From positions 62,001 to 126,000 of IMG/VR virus record IMGVR_UViG_3300042453_003743: a DNA stretch of 64,000 nt. One strand, given 5' to 3'. Below, one piece after another: positions 18,485-24,841 of the stretch. The notes under the pieces are model-generated. The model did no database searches and was not told the DNA's origin. It saw only the letters and a list, made by a program, of their open reading frames with translations. The stretch is from a virus. Numbering within the stretch: position 1 is the stretch's first letter; every line of letters begins with the position of its first letter. The position numbers and the translations under genes were made by a program.

Positions 18485-18489
18485 AAAAT

Positions 18490-18497
18490 TATTTATA
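18490..18497 (-). promoter_or_regulatory. T4-like late promoter TATAAATA
   Basis: Exact octamer on the minus strand 6 nt before the ATG at 18484. A diverging AATAAATA at 18509-18516 serves the plus-strand gene. Confidence 0.7.
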
Positions 18498-18521
18498 AAA
18501 TTTAAAAGAATAAATAATTTT

Positions 18522-18884
18522 ATGGATTATCTAACAAATTATTACAAAAATTTATCAGAACAGCTTCAGCAAAGAGTGAACATTCTTCAAAAACAATTGG
18601 ATGAAACAAACAATTCACCACAAAATCCCATCACGGATCAAGAAGCCTTTGAAAAAGGAGTGCAGGCTGCACAGAACTCTCTCATTCCAAATTTTCGTGA
18701 AGGAGTACAGGGACACCCAAAATTTCATCACGGATACCAATTAGGAATGCGGCACGGACTTGAAGCACTGAAAATGAAAGACGTAAGTCCGGAGACCTAC
18801 GGAGGATACCCAACACCATCAGAAATGGCACAAAAATTTATGGCAACTGACGGAAGACCTCACGTAGGATCTGCTCAGTACTAA
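18522..18884 (+). CDS. Small protein sharing the YYKN targeting N-terminus
   Basis: 120 residues beginning MDYLTNYYKN with a short coiled coil ending in KQLDE, closely parallel to the N-terminus of the divergent 17036-18484 gene (MAYLTEYYKN...SQLNE). The rest is His/Gly/Met-rich (HHGYQLGMRHGLEAL). Late-type promoter AATAAATA 5 nt upstream. Probably sent to the same place, most likely the prohead. Function unknown. Confidence 0.55.
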   Translation: MDYLTNYYKNLSEQLQQRVNILQKQLDETNNSPQNPITDQEAFEKGVQAAQNSLIPNFREGVQGHPKFHHGYQLGMRHGLEALKMKDVSPETYGGYPTPSEMAQKFMATDGRPHVGSAQY

Positions 18885-18908
18885 AATTTTTAAAAAATTA
18901 GTGTAGAG

Positions 18909-18940
18909 AATGGGTTCCCAATAAGGGACCCATTTTTATT
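18909..18940 (+). terminator. Intrinsic terminator
   Basis: ATGGGTTCCC-aataa-GGGACCCAT followed by TTTTTATTT ends the 18522 gene. The right arm (GGGACCCAT) recurs at 19147 and 19268. Confidence 0.65.
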
Positions 18941-18963
18941 TGGCTTCTGTTGAGTTTAATTTT

Positions 18964-19086
18964 TCAGATGACCGAACATCCACGGACCATCAAAAAACCC
19001 ACCACGAACGATCCTACAACGATTGCGACCACACACCAGTCGAGAGGGGTGGTTTCTTTCCAGAGGTTTTGAATAAAATTTTTCAT
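18964..19086 (-). CDS. Small single-span membrane protein
   Basis: A 40-residue ORF with a hydrophilic N-terminus (MKNFIQNLWKE) and one hydrophobic segment (residues about 18-35, VVAIVVGSFVVGFLMV). CTAAATA late promoter at 19093-19099, 7 nt upstream. Could be a holin-like or other phage membrane peptide; evidence is only size, promoter and topology. Confidence 0.4.
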   Translation of the reverse strand: MKNFIQNLWKETTPLDWCVVAIVVGSFVVGFLMVRGCSVI

Positions 19087-19099
19087 TCAACTTATTTAG

Positions 19100-19290
19100 C
19101 CGTTTTCCGCCCGGAAAATTTTTAAGCCATCCCATGGTTTTTGAATAGGGGACCCATATTTCTATAAGTGCGGACAGGATACTGGGGGCTCGGAGAATAT
19201 TAGAGAAAATTAAAGAATATTAGAGGGGGGTGGGAGCTAGCCCGCCCAAATATTAATTTTTTTTAGGGGACCCATTTTACTGTTTGGACA
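19100..19290. other. Intergenic junction between AT-rich and GC-rich parts
   Basis: No convincing gene. It contains two GGGGACCCAT copies, a GGACAGGAT (19172-19180), GGGCTCGGAG and two AGAATATTAGAG units. Related words recur at the other border near 31.8-32.2 kb. Confidence 0.4.
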
Positions 19291-19291
19291 T

Positions 19292-19333
19292 GACCACCAA
19301 GTATATTTTACCACACCCCCCTCTGCTTGTCAA
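19292..19333 (-). promoter_or_regulatory. Extended promoter element E1
   Basis: TTGACA-N17-TAAAAT then ATACTTGGTGG on the minus strand. Points out of the island toward 18964. Divergent with E2. Confidence 0.65.
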
Positions 19334-19347
19334 GGCCCCCTCCCCCC

Positions 19348-19388
19348 TTGACACTAGCCATCACCCGTGATACAATCAACTCGGTTGA
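19348..19388 (+). promoter_or_regulatory. Extended promoter element E2
   Basis: TTGACA-N17-TACAAT then CAACTCGGTTGA. It faces a convergent gene end; no plus-strand ORF follows closely, so any product would be a short or antisense RNA. Confidence 0.6.
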
Positions 19389-19424
19389 GTTTCAAAACTC
19401 CATCGAAGTAAAGGGAAAACCCCC

Positions 19425-19763
19425 TTATGGGGTTTCCTTGCCCTCCTTTTCCTTGGCGATTCGCACCAACTGGGCCGCGTACTTCTTCATGATCTTGCGA
19501 GCGAAGATCATCTGCTTGGGGGACAGCGATCCGCGACGGATCACCTGTTCCGCGAGGCTGCTTGCAAAGGTCGCATCGACTCCGGTGAACCCGACGCCGT
19601 TGGTGTGCTTGGTGGCCGCGTCCCGCTGCTCGTCCTCCGTCTGCTTGTGGTAGATGGCGACCAGCCCACGGAGGAGCCAACGGTCGTCCGTGGCGATCTT
19701 CTCGCGCACGAACTCAACGGTGAGGGGGGCGGCAGGGGCGGGGGCGGTGGTGGTGCTGTTCAT
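19425..19763 (-). CDS. Conserved small phage protein
   Basis: 112 residues. The segment WLLRGLVAIYHKQTEDEQ, then NGVGFTGVDATF and SPKQ...ARKIMKKYAAQL, is a pattern I recognise from hypothetical proteins in many phages; function unknown. Leaderless architecture: TACAAT ends 6 nt before the ATG at 19763, with TTGACA 18 nt further upstream. The stop codon sits in a hairpin followed by CTTT on the minus strand, a likely terminator. Confidence 0.7.
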   Translation of the reverse strand: MNSTTTAPAPAAPLTVEFVREKIATDDRWLLRGLVAIYHKQTEDEQRDAATKHTNGVGFTGVDATFASSLAEQVIRRGSLSPKQMIFARKIMKKYAAQLVRIAKEKEGKETP

Positions 19764-19794
19764 GCGTGTATTGTAGCACTACCCACCTACCATG

Positions 19795-20010
19795 TCAACC
19801 CCAGTCCTTTCTCATGGTGGGGTCGGCATAGGTTTCCTCGTAGCCTGCGGTGTACGCCTCCAGTTCCTCCGGGTCCGTCAGGGTGACTCGCTCTCCCTTG
19901 TAGGTGCCGTTCGGGTACTTGTGAGGGCTAGGCGCTCTCCCGTACCACGCATCGGCACAACCCCGGTCGTAGGGCGATCCGTGCCAGTTGGGGTAGGTCT
20001 TGGGGTTCAC
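19795..20010 (-). CDS. Small conserved phage protein (GTG start)
   Basis: 71 residues. GTG at 20010 is chosen because GTGA overlaps the stop of the upstream gene and AAAGGGGG precedes it; frames starting further upstream lie inside that gene. The YDRGCADAWYGR...PHKYPNGTYKGERV pattern resembles a small phage family with a D-x-W-Y-G-R motif. Tyr-rich; function unknown. Confidence 0.6.
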   Translation of the reverse strand: MNPKTYPNWHGSPYDRGCADAWYGRAPSPHKYPNGTYKGERVTLTDPEELEAYTAGYEETYADPTMRKDWG

Positions 20011-20345
20011 GCCTGCCCCCTTTCGATGTGGATCACGCAGGAGAGAACATGCTCCCGGTGTTCGTCCCATTCCGGGAGACGCGACTCCCACTCGCTGTAC
20101 GGGGAAATCGCAATGATGTACTCCTCGTAGTAGTCATTGCAGGGCAGCACGGCCTCGGCTGCGGCAGCAGCCTGCTCGGCGGTTTCGGCCCCATGAACGA
20201 AGTAGTCGTGGCCCCCCTTGCACTTCCAGTACTGGGGGCACGCGCCCGTTCCGTCCCACGAATGAGCGCCGTAGTTCTCGCGCATCTGCGTGACAACGAC
20301 AAAGGCCGGGGCGGTGCGGGGAGTGACGTTGGTGGTGGTGTCCAT
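20007..20345 (-). CDS. Conserved small phage protein
   Basis: 112 residues from ATG 20345, six nt after TATACT with TTGACA 17 nt upstream (leaderless). FVVVTQMRENYGAHSWDG and CPQYWKCKGGHDYFV are typical of a phage hypothetical family; the two Cys and His could bind metal. Co-translated with the downstream GTG gene. Confidence 0.65.
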   Translation of the reverse strand: MDTTTNVTPRTAPAFVVVTQMRENYGAHSWDGTGACPQYWKCKGGHDYFVHGAETAEQAAAAAEAVLPCNDYYEEYIIAISPYSEWESRLPEWDEHREHVLSCVIHIERGQA

Positions 20346-20394
20346 GCACACAGTATAGCAAAGTGTCTCTGGGATGTCAACCCCCTACATGATA

Positions 20395-20405
20395 AGTCCG
20401 ATAAC
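20395..20405 (+). promoter_or_regulatory. AGTCCGATAAC motif
   Basis: One of at least seven near-identical copies in the island, just upstream of E3. Confidence 0.5.
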
Positions 20406-20412
20406 GGCCCAC

Positions 20413-20454
20413 TTGACACCGGGGGAACCCATGTGGTACAATCTACTTGGTTGA
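20413..20454 (+). promoter_or_regulatory. Extended promoter element E3
   Basis: TTGACA-N18-TACAAT then CTACTTGGTTGA. It points into the terminator of the convergent gene, so a short RNA of about 50 nt would result. Confidence 0.6.
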
Positions 20455-20470
20455 CGTTTCAGGCGCACAC

Positions 20471-20507
20471 AAAATAATAAAAAACCCCCCGGCAACGCAC
20501 CGGGGGG
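20471..20507 (-). terminator. Strong intrinsic terminator
   Basis: On the minus strand CCCCCCGG-TGCGTTG-CCGGGGGG is followed by TTTTTTATTATTTT. Ends the zinc-motif gene. Confidence 0.85.
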
Positions 20508-20525
20508 CCAGCCCTCACGCTGTAG

Positions 20526-20774
20526 TTAGTCCCATTTCGATTCCCCCGTCGCTATGATGCGGTCCACCAGTTCGTCGGTGGTCATCTGCCAATCGGCAGC
20601 GAGGTCTTCCTGCTCAATGTAGAACCAGTCTGAGCCTTCCGCCTCTTCGCGGGAATCGTAGTAGTGGGCCATTTCCGTGGCACAGTCCTCGCACACATCA
20701 TCGAACGAATCGAGAATGAGAACGCCGCAGGCGCGGCACTGGGTGGGGTTGTCAGCCGGGGTGGTGTTGCACAT
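20526..20774 (-). CDS. Small zinc-finger-like protein
   Basis: 82 residues from ATG 20774, 6 nt after TATACT with TTGACA upstream (leaderless). N-terminal CRACG and CEDCA form a CxxC-x11-CxxC zinc knuckle; the C-terminal half is very acidic. An alternative start at 20789 would lie inside the promoter. A host-protein-binding role is possible for such early proteins. Confidence 0.65.
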   Translation of the reverse strand: MCNTTPADNPTQCRACGVLILDSFDDVCEDCATEMAHYYDSREEAEGSDWFYIEQEDLAADWQMTTDELVDRIIATGESKWD

Positions 20775-20844
20775 GACCGTAGTATACACTAGCCCCTCTG
20801 CGGTGTCAAGAGGCTAGGTGAAGTTTTTACACCTACATGCAAAG

Positions 20845-20885
20845 TCCACCAAGTAGATTCTACCATGGCATGGGCAAAATGTCAA
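20845..20885 (-). promoter_or_regulatory. Extended promoter element E4
   Basis: TTGACA-N17-TAGAAT then CTACTTGGTGGA on the minus strand, about 70 nt upstream of the leaderless promoter for 20774. Confidence 0.65.
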
Positions 20886-20928
20886 CCCCCCACCCCCGGA
20901 GGGGCGAGGGGTTGATGCGGTATGCCGA

Positions 20929-21225
20929 TTACCGCATGGGGTTGACGATGATTCCTTCGACCGCTTCGATGCGCTCCTCCTTGCAGGAGCGCCAGTCCTG
21001 CACATTGAAGTCCCAGTAGCACACCATGTTCGGCGGCATCCTGCGGTTTGCGCCCTTCGCAAGCCGATCAGCGGGGATCAGCGTTTCGTCGGTGGTGCCG
21101 ATTGCGACACGCGGCGTACCATCCAACTTGCGGTAGACGAACCGAACGATGCCGACACGCATGGCCGTGCGGGCGTTGTACGAGGCTTCGGACTTGTGAC
21201 TGACGATGTTGACGAGTGGTGTCAT
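20929..21225 (-). CDS. DUF2693 (WYL_2) SH3-barrel protein
   Basis: 98 residues from ATG 21225, six nt after TATCAT (leaderless). VGIVRFVYRKLDGTPRVAIGTT and MVCYWDFNVQDWRSCKEERIEAV match the DUF2693 layout and parallel the C-terminal domain at 16068-16676. It is an early copy, while the larger relative lies in the AT-rich part. Possibly binds nucleic acid or RNA polymerase; not proven. Confidence 0.7.
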   Translation of the reverse strand: MTPLVNIVSHKSEASYNARTAMRVGIVRFVYRKLDGTPRVAIGTTDETLIPADRLAKGANRRMPPNMVCYWDFNVQDWRSCKEERIEAVEGIIVNPMR

Positions 21226-21292
21226 GCCTGCATGATAGCACAAGCGTTCTAGCGTGTCAAGTGACTTCTGACTCTTTCTGCGGGGGCTAGAC

Positions 21293-21333
21293 TTGACAAA
21301 GCGAAAGTGTTGTGGTACAATCTACTTGGTTGA
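21293..21333 (+). promoter_or_regulatory. Extended promoter element E5
   Basis: TTGACA-N17-TACAAT then CTACTTGGTTGA, followed by an AGTCCGATAAC copy at 21355-21365. Confidence 0.65.
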
Positions 21334-21384
21334 ATAAAATAAAAACTTGTTGTGAGTCCGATAACCAAGGGTGCGCCCATGCCC

Positions 21385-21413
21385 TTGACAGCGGTGGAGG
21401 GGTGTGGTAAACT
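21385..21413 (+). promoter_or_regulatory. Sigma70 promoter with normal leader
   Basis: TTGACA-N17-TAAACT. The leader of about 48 nt carries a hairpin GGGCC-gtgt-GGCCC (21423-21436) and TAGGAGA before the ATG. This is the exception to the leaderless pattern. Confidence 0.7.
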
Positions 21414-21467
21414 CGGCGCATCGGGCCGTGTGGCCCTACTCACCACCTCTCTCTAGGAGAACGACAG

Positions 21468-21860
21468 ATGACCTGCACCACCCCCTGCCTCCCCGGTTTT
21501 GAGTCCATCCTCGCCGCCTCCCCGGCCCCCGTCAACTCCGCCGCCACGACCCGTCGCCGTGGCCGCTCCGGCCCCCGGGGCGTCCTCTACACCGTCTCCA
21601 CGGAGGAGTCGGCCCTCGGGCCTTGGGTCCACCGTGAGATCAGCGCGCAAGTGTGGCCCAACGGACGGGGCCAGCGTGTTGCCCGCATTCGGATGCAGGC
21701 CAACGCCTCGGACAGGATCGGCTACTCCTTCGGCATGGTCACCGTGACCGACACCAACGGTACGCCCATCTGCATCGGCATGGACAAGGAGCAGATGCGG
21801 TCGGTCGGTGCCGCCCTCCTCGCCGCAGCGAACTCCGCCCGCGCCAAGTGGCGCAAGTGA
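21468..21860 (+). CDS. Basic protein, possibly abundant early product
   Basis: 130 residues, Arg/Ala/Pro/Thr-rich in the N-terminal third, then strand-rich (SFGMVTVTDTNGTPICIGM) with a C-terminal helix. It is one of few genes in the island with a leader, a hairpin and a clear Shine-Dalgarno (TAGGAGA), suggesting high expression. A small DNA-binding protein is possible from the positive charge; no known family recognised. Confidence 0.65.
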   Translation: MTCTTPCLPGFESILAASPAPVNSAATTRRRGRSGPRGVLYTVSTEESALGPWVHREISAQVWPNGRGQRVARIRMQANASDRIGYSFGMVTVTDTNGTPICIGMDKEQMRSVGAALLAAANSARAKWRK

Positions 21861-21935
21861 GGACCGGACAGAGAGGGGAGGGGTCGCATGACCCCTCCCC
21901 TTGACACTCGCACCACCATCGGATACAATACGCCC

Positions 21936-22118
21936 ATGAAGAACAGCACCACCGAACTCCGCTTCCTCTCCGCCATGCTCTGGCTCTCATCCTTCGCGGG
22001 CACCGCGCTCTGCGTGAACTGGGCGATGGATGGGCACTACCTCCTGTCCGCTTTCACAGGTCTACTGGTTCTGGGCTGCGGATGCCTGATCGCCCATGTT
22101 CACTACCTGCGGAAATAA
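21936..22118 (+). CDS. Small two-span membrane protein
   Basis: 60 residues from ATG 21936, 6 nt after TACAAT with TTGACA upstream (leaderless). Two hydrophobic segments (about residues 8-24 and 30-50). The 41-bp promoter-start region is almost the same as that of the next gene, showing recent duplication. An inner-membrane modifier of the host is possible. Confidence 0.6.
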   Translation: MKNSTTELRFLSAMLWLSSFAGTALCVNWAMDGHYLLSAFTGLLVLGCGCLIAHVHYLRK

Positions 22119-22168
22119 ATCTTCCGGCATCACTTGACACTCGCACCACCAACGGATACAATACACCC

Positions 22169-22447
22169 ATGAAGCGCACCACCACCAAAGACCTGATTGA
22201 TTCCATCCGCACCCTCAACCGCGAGTTGGGCTTCCCCGATGATGGAGGCACCGCCCTGGGCCTCGGTTCGATTCCCGGTTCGTTCTGCCTCTCGGGAGCC
22301 TACGGAGGCTGGCAGATTCAGCGATTCGTCGGACAGGGTTTGGAGTCCGTCACCACCGGATACCGCCCAAAGCGGCAAGTCCGGGAACTAGTAGAGGCAA
22401 TGGTGCAGGGTGTGCGCCTGCACCGCGCCTACCAGATGATCGCATAA
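22169..22447 (+). CDS. Hypothetical early protein
   Basis: 92 residues, leaderless (TACAAT, 6 nt, ATG). The middle is Gly-rich (SIPGSFCLSGAYGGWQIQRF) and the end helical. It is followed at the stop codon by the first copy of the three-hairpin module. No family recognised. Confidence 0.6.
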   Translation: MKRTTTKDLIDSIRTLNRELGFPDDGGTALGLGSIPGSFCLSGAYGGWQIQRFVGQGLESVTTGYRPKRQVRELVEAMVQGVRLHRAYQMIA

Positions 22448-22522
22448 CGAGGTGGTGCTCGTCAACCGAAGAGGCTAACGCCCTGCCCCGGATGTTCCGG
22501 GGCTAGGTTTTTTTATTGGCAG
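22445..22522 (+). ncRNA. Three-hairpin RNA module, copy 1
   Basis: Starts at the TAA stop: hairpin ACGAG-gtggtg-CTCGT, then a linker, hairpin AGGC-taac-GCCCT, then CCCCGGA-tgt-TCCGGGG with TTTTTTTATT. A second copy at 23840-23917 keeps all three stems with base changes on both arms. Directly followed by E6. Likely a structured 3' end or released small RNA. Confidence 0.6.
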
Positions 22523-22562
22523 TTGACACCTGCAAACGCCCGTGGTACAATCTACTTGGTTC
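22523..22562 (+). promoter_or_regulatory. Extended promoter element E6
   Basis: TTGACA-N17-TACAAT then CTACTTGGTTCA. Convergent with E7, 35 bp away. Confidence 0.65.
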
Positions 22563-22596
22563 ACAAATGTATTGTTATTCTCTTTTTCCCACAGCC

Positions 22597-22635
22597 GACC
22601 AAGTATATTCTACCATGAGGGTATTGCGGTGTCAA
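22597..22635 (-). promoter_or_regulatory. Extended promoter element E7
   Basis: Minus-strand TTGACA-N17-TAGAAT then ATACTTGGTCG. Faces E6; a GTTATCGGTCT near-copy of the AGTCCGATAAC motif follows at 22639-22649. Confidence 0.6.
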
Positions 22636-22713
22636 GTCGAGTTATCGGTCTGTGTATAACTTTGATTGTTGGGGTCACTTGACACCGTGGCGCGGGTGTG
22701 GTATCATCATTGC

Positions 22714-23277
22714 ATGAGCACCACTCACACCAACCGTTTCGAAACCGTTCGCACCCTTGCCATCGGCAACTTCATCAACCTACTGACCCGCGCCACGGAG
22801 GCCGATCACCAAGCCGCCAGCGCATGGTACAATGACGCGCAGGCGTTCGCTAACTCGCTCCGCCCCATCACCGGATGGAACCTTGAGGTGGCCGCTAGCG
22901 TCGTGTCAGCCTTCTCGCCCCGCGTCACTTGGGGCCACAACAAGGCGAAGGCGCTCCAGTATGCGCAGGGCATCACGCCGAAGGGGCTGGGCTCCCATGT
23001 CGCTGCGGCGGATCGCTGCGTGGCGGACGGGTTCAACGGGCTGCGCGGGCTCAAGACGAACGCATTCGCCCGTGCCATTGCCGGGGACACGCAGGCCGTC
23101 GTGGTGGATGTGTGGATGTGCCGTGCTGCGGGGCTCGGGAAGGACGCTCCGAACAAGACGGAATATCGGGCAATCGCGGACGCGATCCGCACCATCGCAT
23201 CCACGCGGGTCGTGAACATGGAACCCGCCACGCTTCAGGCTCTCCTGTGGATCATCATCCGGGGGAAGGCGGAGTAA
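22714..23277 (+). CDS. DUF7178-like phage protein
   Basis: 187 residues from ATG 22714, six nt after TATCAT (leaderless). AASVVSAFSPRVTWGHNKAKAL (key: A-x-x-V-x-A-F-S-P-R-x-x-W), GLKTNAFARAI and VVVDVWMCRAAGL match a phage family of unknown function, perhaps a helix-hairpin-helix/glycosylase-like helical fold. A larger relative is at 17036-18484. Being early and host-like in GC, this copy probably acts in the cytoplasm. Confidence 0.65.
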   Translation: MSTTHTNRFETVRTLAIGNFINLLTRATEADHQAASAWYNDAQAFANSLRPITGWNLEVAASVVSAFSPRVTWGHNKAKALQYAQGITPKGLGSHVAAADRCVADGFNGLRGLKTNAFARAIAGDTQAVVVDVWMCRAAGLGKDAPNKTEYRAIADAIRTIASTRVVNMEPATLQALLWIIIRGKAE

Positions 23278-23324
23278 TCCGCCACCCCCTTGACAGGCCG
23301 CACCCCATAGAGTATACTACACCC

Positions 23325-23570
23325 ATGACCAACACCACCACCGAAACCCCCATCGACTACAGAACCGACCCCCGTTACAAGTACGCCTTCGCATACGGAG
23401 TCCTCTCGCATTGCATGACCGTCGTTGCCGAACTGGTCGAACGGTCCAAGCGTGAGGGGGAGATGATCGACCCCAACAACCCGGACCTGAAGTGGGCCAT
23501 CACCCAGTTCAAGATCGCAGACGACAATCTCCACACAGACTCCCAGCACACAAGGTACAATACGCCATGA
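23325..23570 (+). CDS. Hypothetical early protein
   Basis: 81 residues from ATG 23325, 6 nt after TATACT (leaderless). Mostly helical (YGVLSHCMTVVAELVERSKRE). Its last codons contain TACAAT, the -10 of the next gene, and its TGA overlaps that gene's ATG. Confidence 0.6.
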   Translation: MTNTTTETPIDYRTDPRYKYAFAYGVLSHCMTVVAELVERSKREGEMIDPNNPDLKWAITQFKIADDNLHTDSQHTRYNTP

Positions 23571-23842
23571 GCACCACCAACTGGCACAAGCATTTCGGTT
23601 CCGCTATGGACTCGGATCGAACCGTGGAATGCGTTCAATGCGGTTCTTCCATGATCGGAGATGGCCCTGCACAGCCCGTCATCTGCACCGAATGCTACAA
23701 CCACTCGGGCATCATCCTGCGGGATCGGGTGATCTGCATGGAGTGTGCCTCTGAAGTTCTGGAACACGGAACGCTAGTCACCCCCGACACTCACCCCGAT
23801 GGGTTCACTTGCGCGGATTGTGGGGAAACTTCAACGATCTAA
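23567..23842 (+). CDS. Double zinc-ribbon-like protein
   Basis: 91 residues with four CxxC knuckles (CVQCG, CTECY, CMECA, CADCG), enough for two zinc sites. ATGA overlap with the upstream gene, and also TACAAT 5 nt before its ATG, so it may be made from both a coupled and a leaderless message. Followed at its stop by copy 2 of the three-hairpin module. Confidence 0.65.
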   Translation: MSTTNWHKHFGSAMDSDRTVECVQCGSSMIGDGPAQPVICTECYNHSGIILRDRVICMECASEVLEHGTLVTPDTHPDGFTCADCGETSTI

Positions 23843-23917
23843 CGAGGTGGTGCTCGTCAACCGAAAAGGATTCGTCCCTGCCCCGATTCGTTCGGGGCTA
23901 GGTTTTTTTATTGGCAC
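23840..23917 (+). ncRNA. Three-hairpin RNA module, copy 2
   Basis: Same plan as 22445: ACGAG-gtggtg-CTCGT, AGGA-ttcg-TCCCT, CCCCGA-ttcgt-TCGGGG and TTTTTTTATT. The second hairpin shows a paired change relative to copy 1 (C-G to A-T), which supports selection on RNA structure. Confidence 0.6.
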
Positions 23918-23957
23918 TTGACATCGGACAGGATGTATGGTAGAATCTACTTGGTGA
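23918..23957 (+). promoter_or_regulatory. Extended promoter element E8
   Basis: TTGACA-N17-TAGAAT then CTACTTGGTGAA, about 70 nt upstream of the leaderless promoter for 24029. Confidence 0.65.
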
Positions 23958-24028
23958 ACAAAACAAAAATGATTTCTCTCATCACGCACCCCCTTGACAC
24001 CCGTGGCCGTTCGTGATACAATGGGTCC

Positions 24029-24394
24029 ATGACACCACTCAACCACATCCCCAACCGAACCGATTCCTGCATCATGCTCATCGAGTCCATCCGCATGGCT
24101 CACTCCGACCTCTCATGCACGAAGGCCAACCCGGAAGAAACCAATGCGGCCCTCGCTTTCTGCGAGATCGCCGTCAGCATCCCCCCGTCGTGGTTCACGC
24201 ATGAGGAGCGCATCATGGTCAAGGAAACCATCGACACGCTCTACGGTGACGCTCTGAAGTTCATCATCGACCTCGACGGAGGACACGTTTCCTTCATCAA
24301 CAAGTGCAACAACCTCTGCCACGGGCGTTCGTTGGAGTCGTTCGTGGATGTGATGATGCGGCAGCACATGGCGGAGTTTGGATCGGTAGCCTGA
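24029..24394 (+). CDS. Hypothetical early helical protein
   Basis: 121 residues, leaderless (TACAAT, 6 nt, ATG; TTGACA upstream). Helical with several Cys/His and a DLDGGHVSF stretch. No family recognised. Confidence 0.6.
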   Translation: MTPLNHIPNRTDSCIMLIESIRMAHSDLSCTKANPEETNAALAFCEIAVSIPPSWFTHEERIMVKETIDTLYGDALKFIIDLDGGHVSFINKCNNLCHGRSLESFVDVMMRQHMAEFGSVA

Positions 24395-24401
24395 AGGTGA
24401 A

Positions 24402-24433
24402 GTCCACCCCCCGGCCAACGCCGGGGGGTGGAC
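24402..24433 (+). terminator. Perfect 13-bp GC-rich hairpin
   Basis: GTCCACCCCCCGG-ccaacg-CCGGGGGGTGGAC, 8 nt after the stop. No T tract follows, so it could be a stabilising 3' end or a processing structure rather than a classical terminator. Confidence 0.6.
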
Positions 24434-24470
24434 GGATAGTAGTCACTACTGATAGTAGACCCCCGATAAT
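24434..24470 (+). repeat. GATAGTAG repeat cluster
   Basis: GGATAGTAGT and CTGATAGTAG flank an ACTACT inverted copy. Similar clusters occur at 27252, 31351 and 35870. Confidence 0.5.
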
Positions 24471-24490
24471 ATTTCAATAATATTTGGGAC

Positions 24491-24531
24491 TTGACACGCC
24501 GGGATGGTCATGATACAATCGTCTTGGACGA
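24491..24531 (+). promoter_or_regulatory. Extended promoter element E9
   Basis: TTGACA-N17-TACAAT then CGTCTTGGACGA, a divergent member; an AGTCCGATAA copy follows at 24544-24553. Confidence 0.55.
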
Positions 24532-24610
24532 CATTCAAAACAGAGTCCGATAATAAAAAAGATGGACGAGATGGCTTGACACGGACGGGGTGGCATGGTA
24601 GAATGCCAAC

Positions 24611-24841
24611 ATGAACAACCCCAACAACTACAACGACGACGACGCTGAATACTCCGACCTCATGCCCTACGACGATGCGTTCACCGACGAGGACTTCGTT
24701 CAGGAACTCATTGACGAGGGATACAGCGAGGATGAGGCCCGCCGCATGGTTGGCGAGTACGACGCCAACGAATACTACGGCATTGACGAGGACAACGACC
24801 GGGATGTTCCCGACTTCGTTGACGATGGAGACTTCGAATGA
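24611..24841 (+). CDS. Extremely acidic small protein (DNA-mimic candidate)
   Basis: 76 residues with about 29 Asp/Glu, 3 Arg and no Lys. A short helical pair (QELIDEGYSEDEARRMV) in the middle resembles a UBA-like turn. Leaderless (TAGAAT, 6 nt, ATG). Small acidic early phage proteins often mimic DNA to block host nucleases or regulators; that is an inference from charge only. The ATG of the next gene overlaps its stop. Confidence 0.65.
   Translation: MNNPNNYNDDDAEYSDLMPYDDAFTDEDFVQELIDEGYSEDEARRMVGEYDANEYYGIDEDNDRDVPDFVDDGDFE

Noticed and set aside
18940-19125. 61-codon plus-strand frame
   Set aside because: No promoter or start signal; the opposite strand has a small membrane protein with a late promoter.
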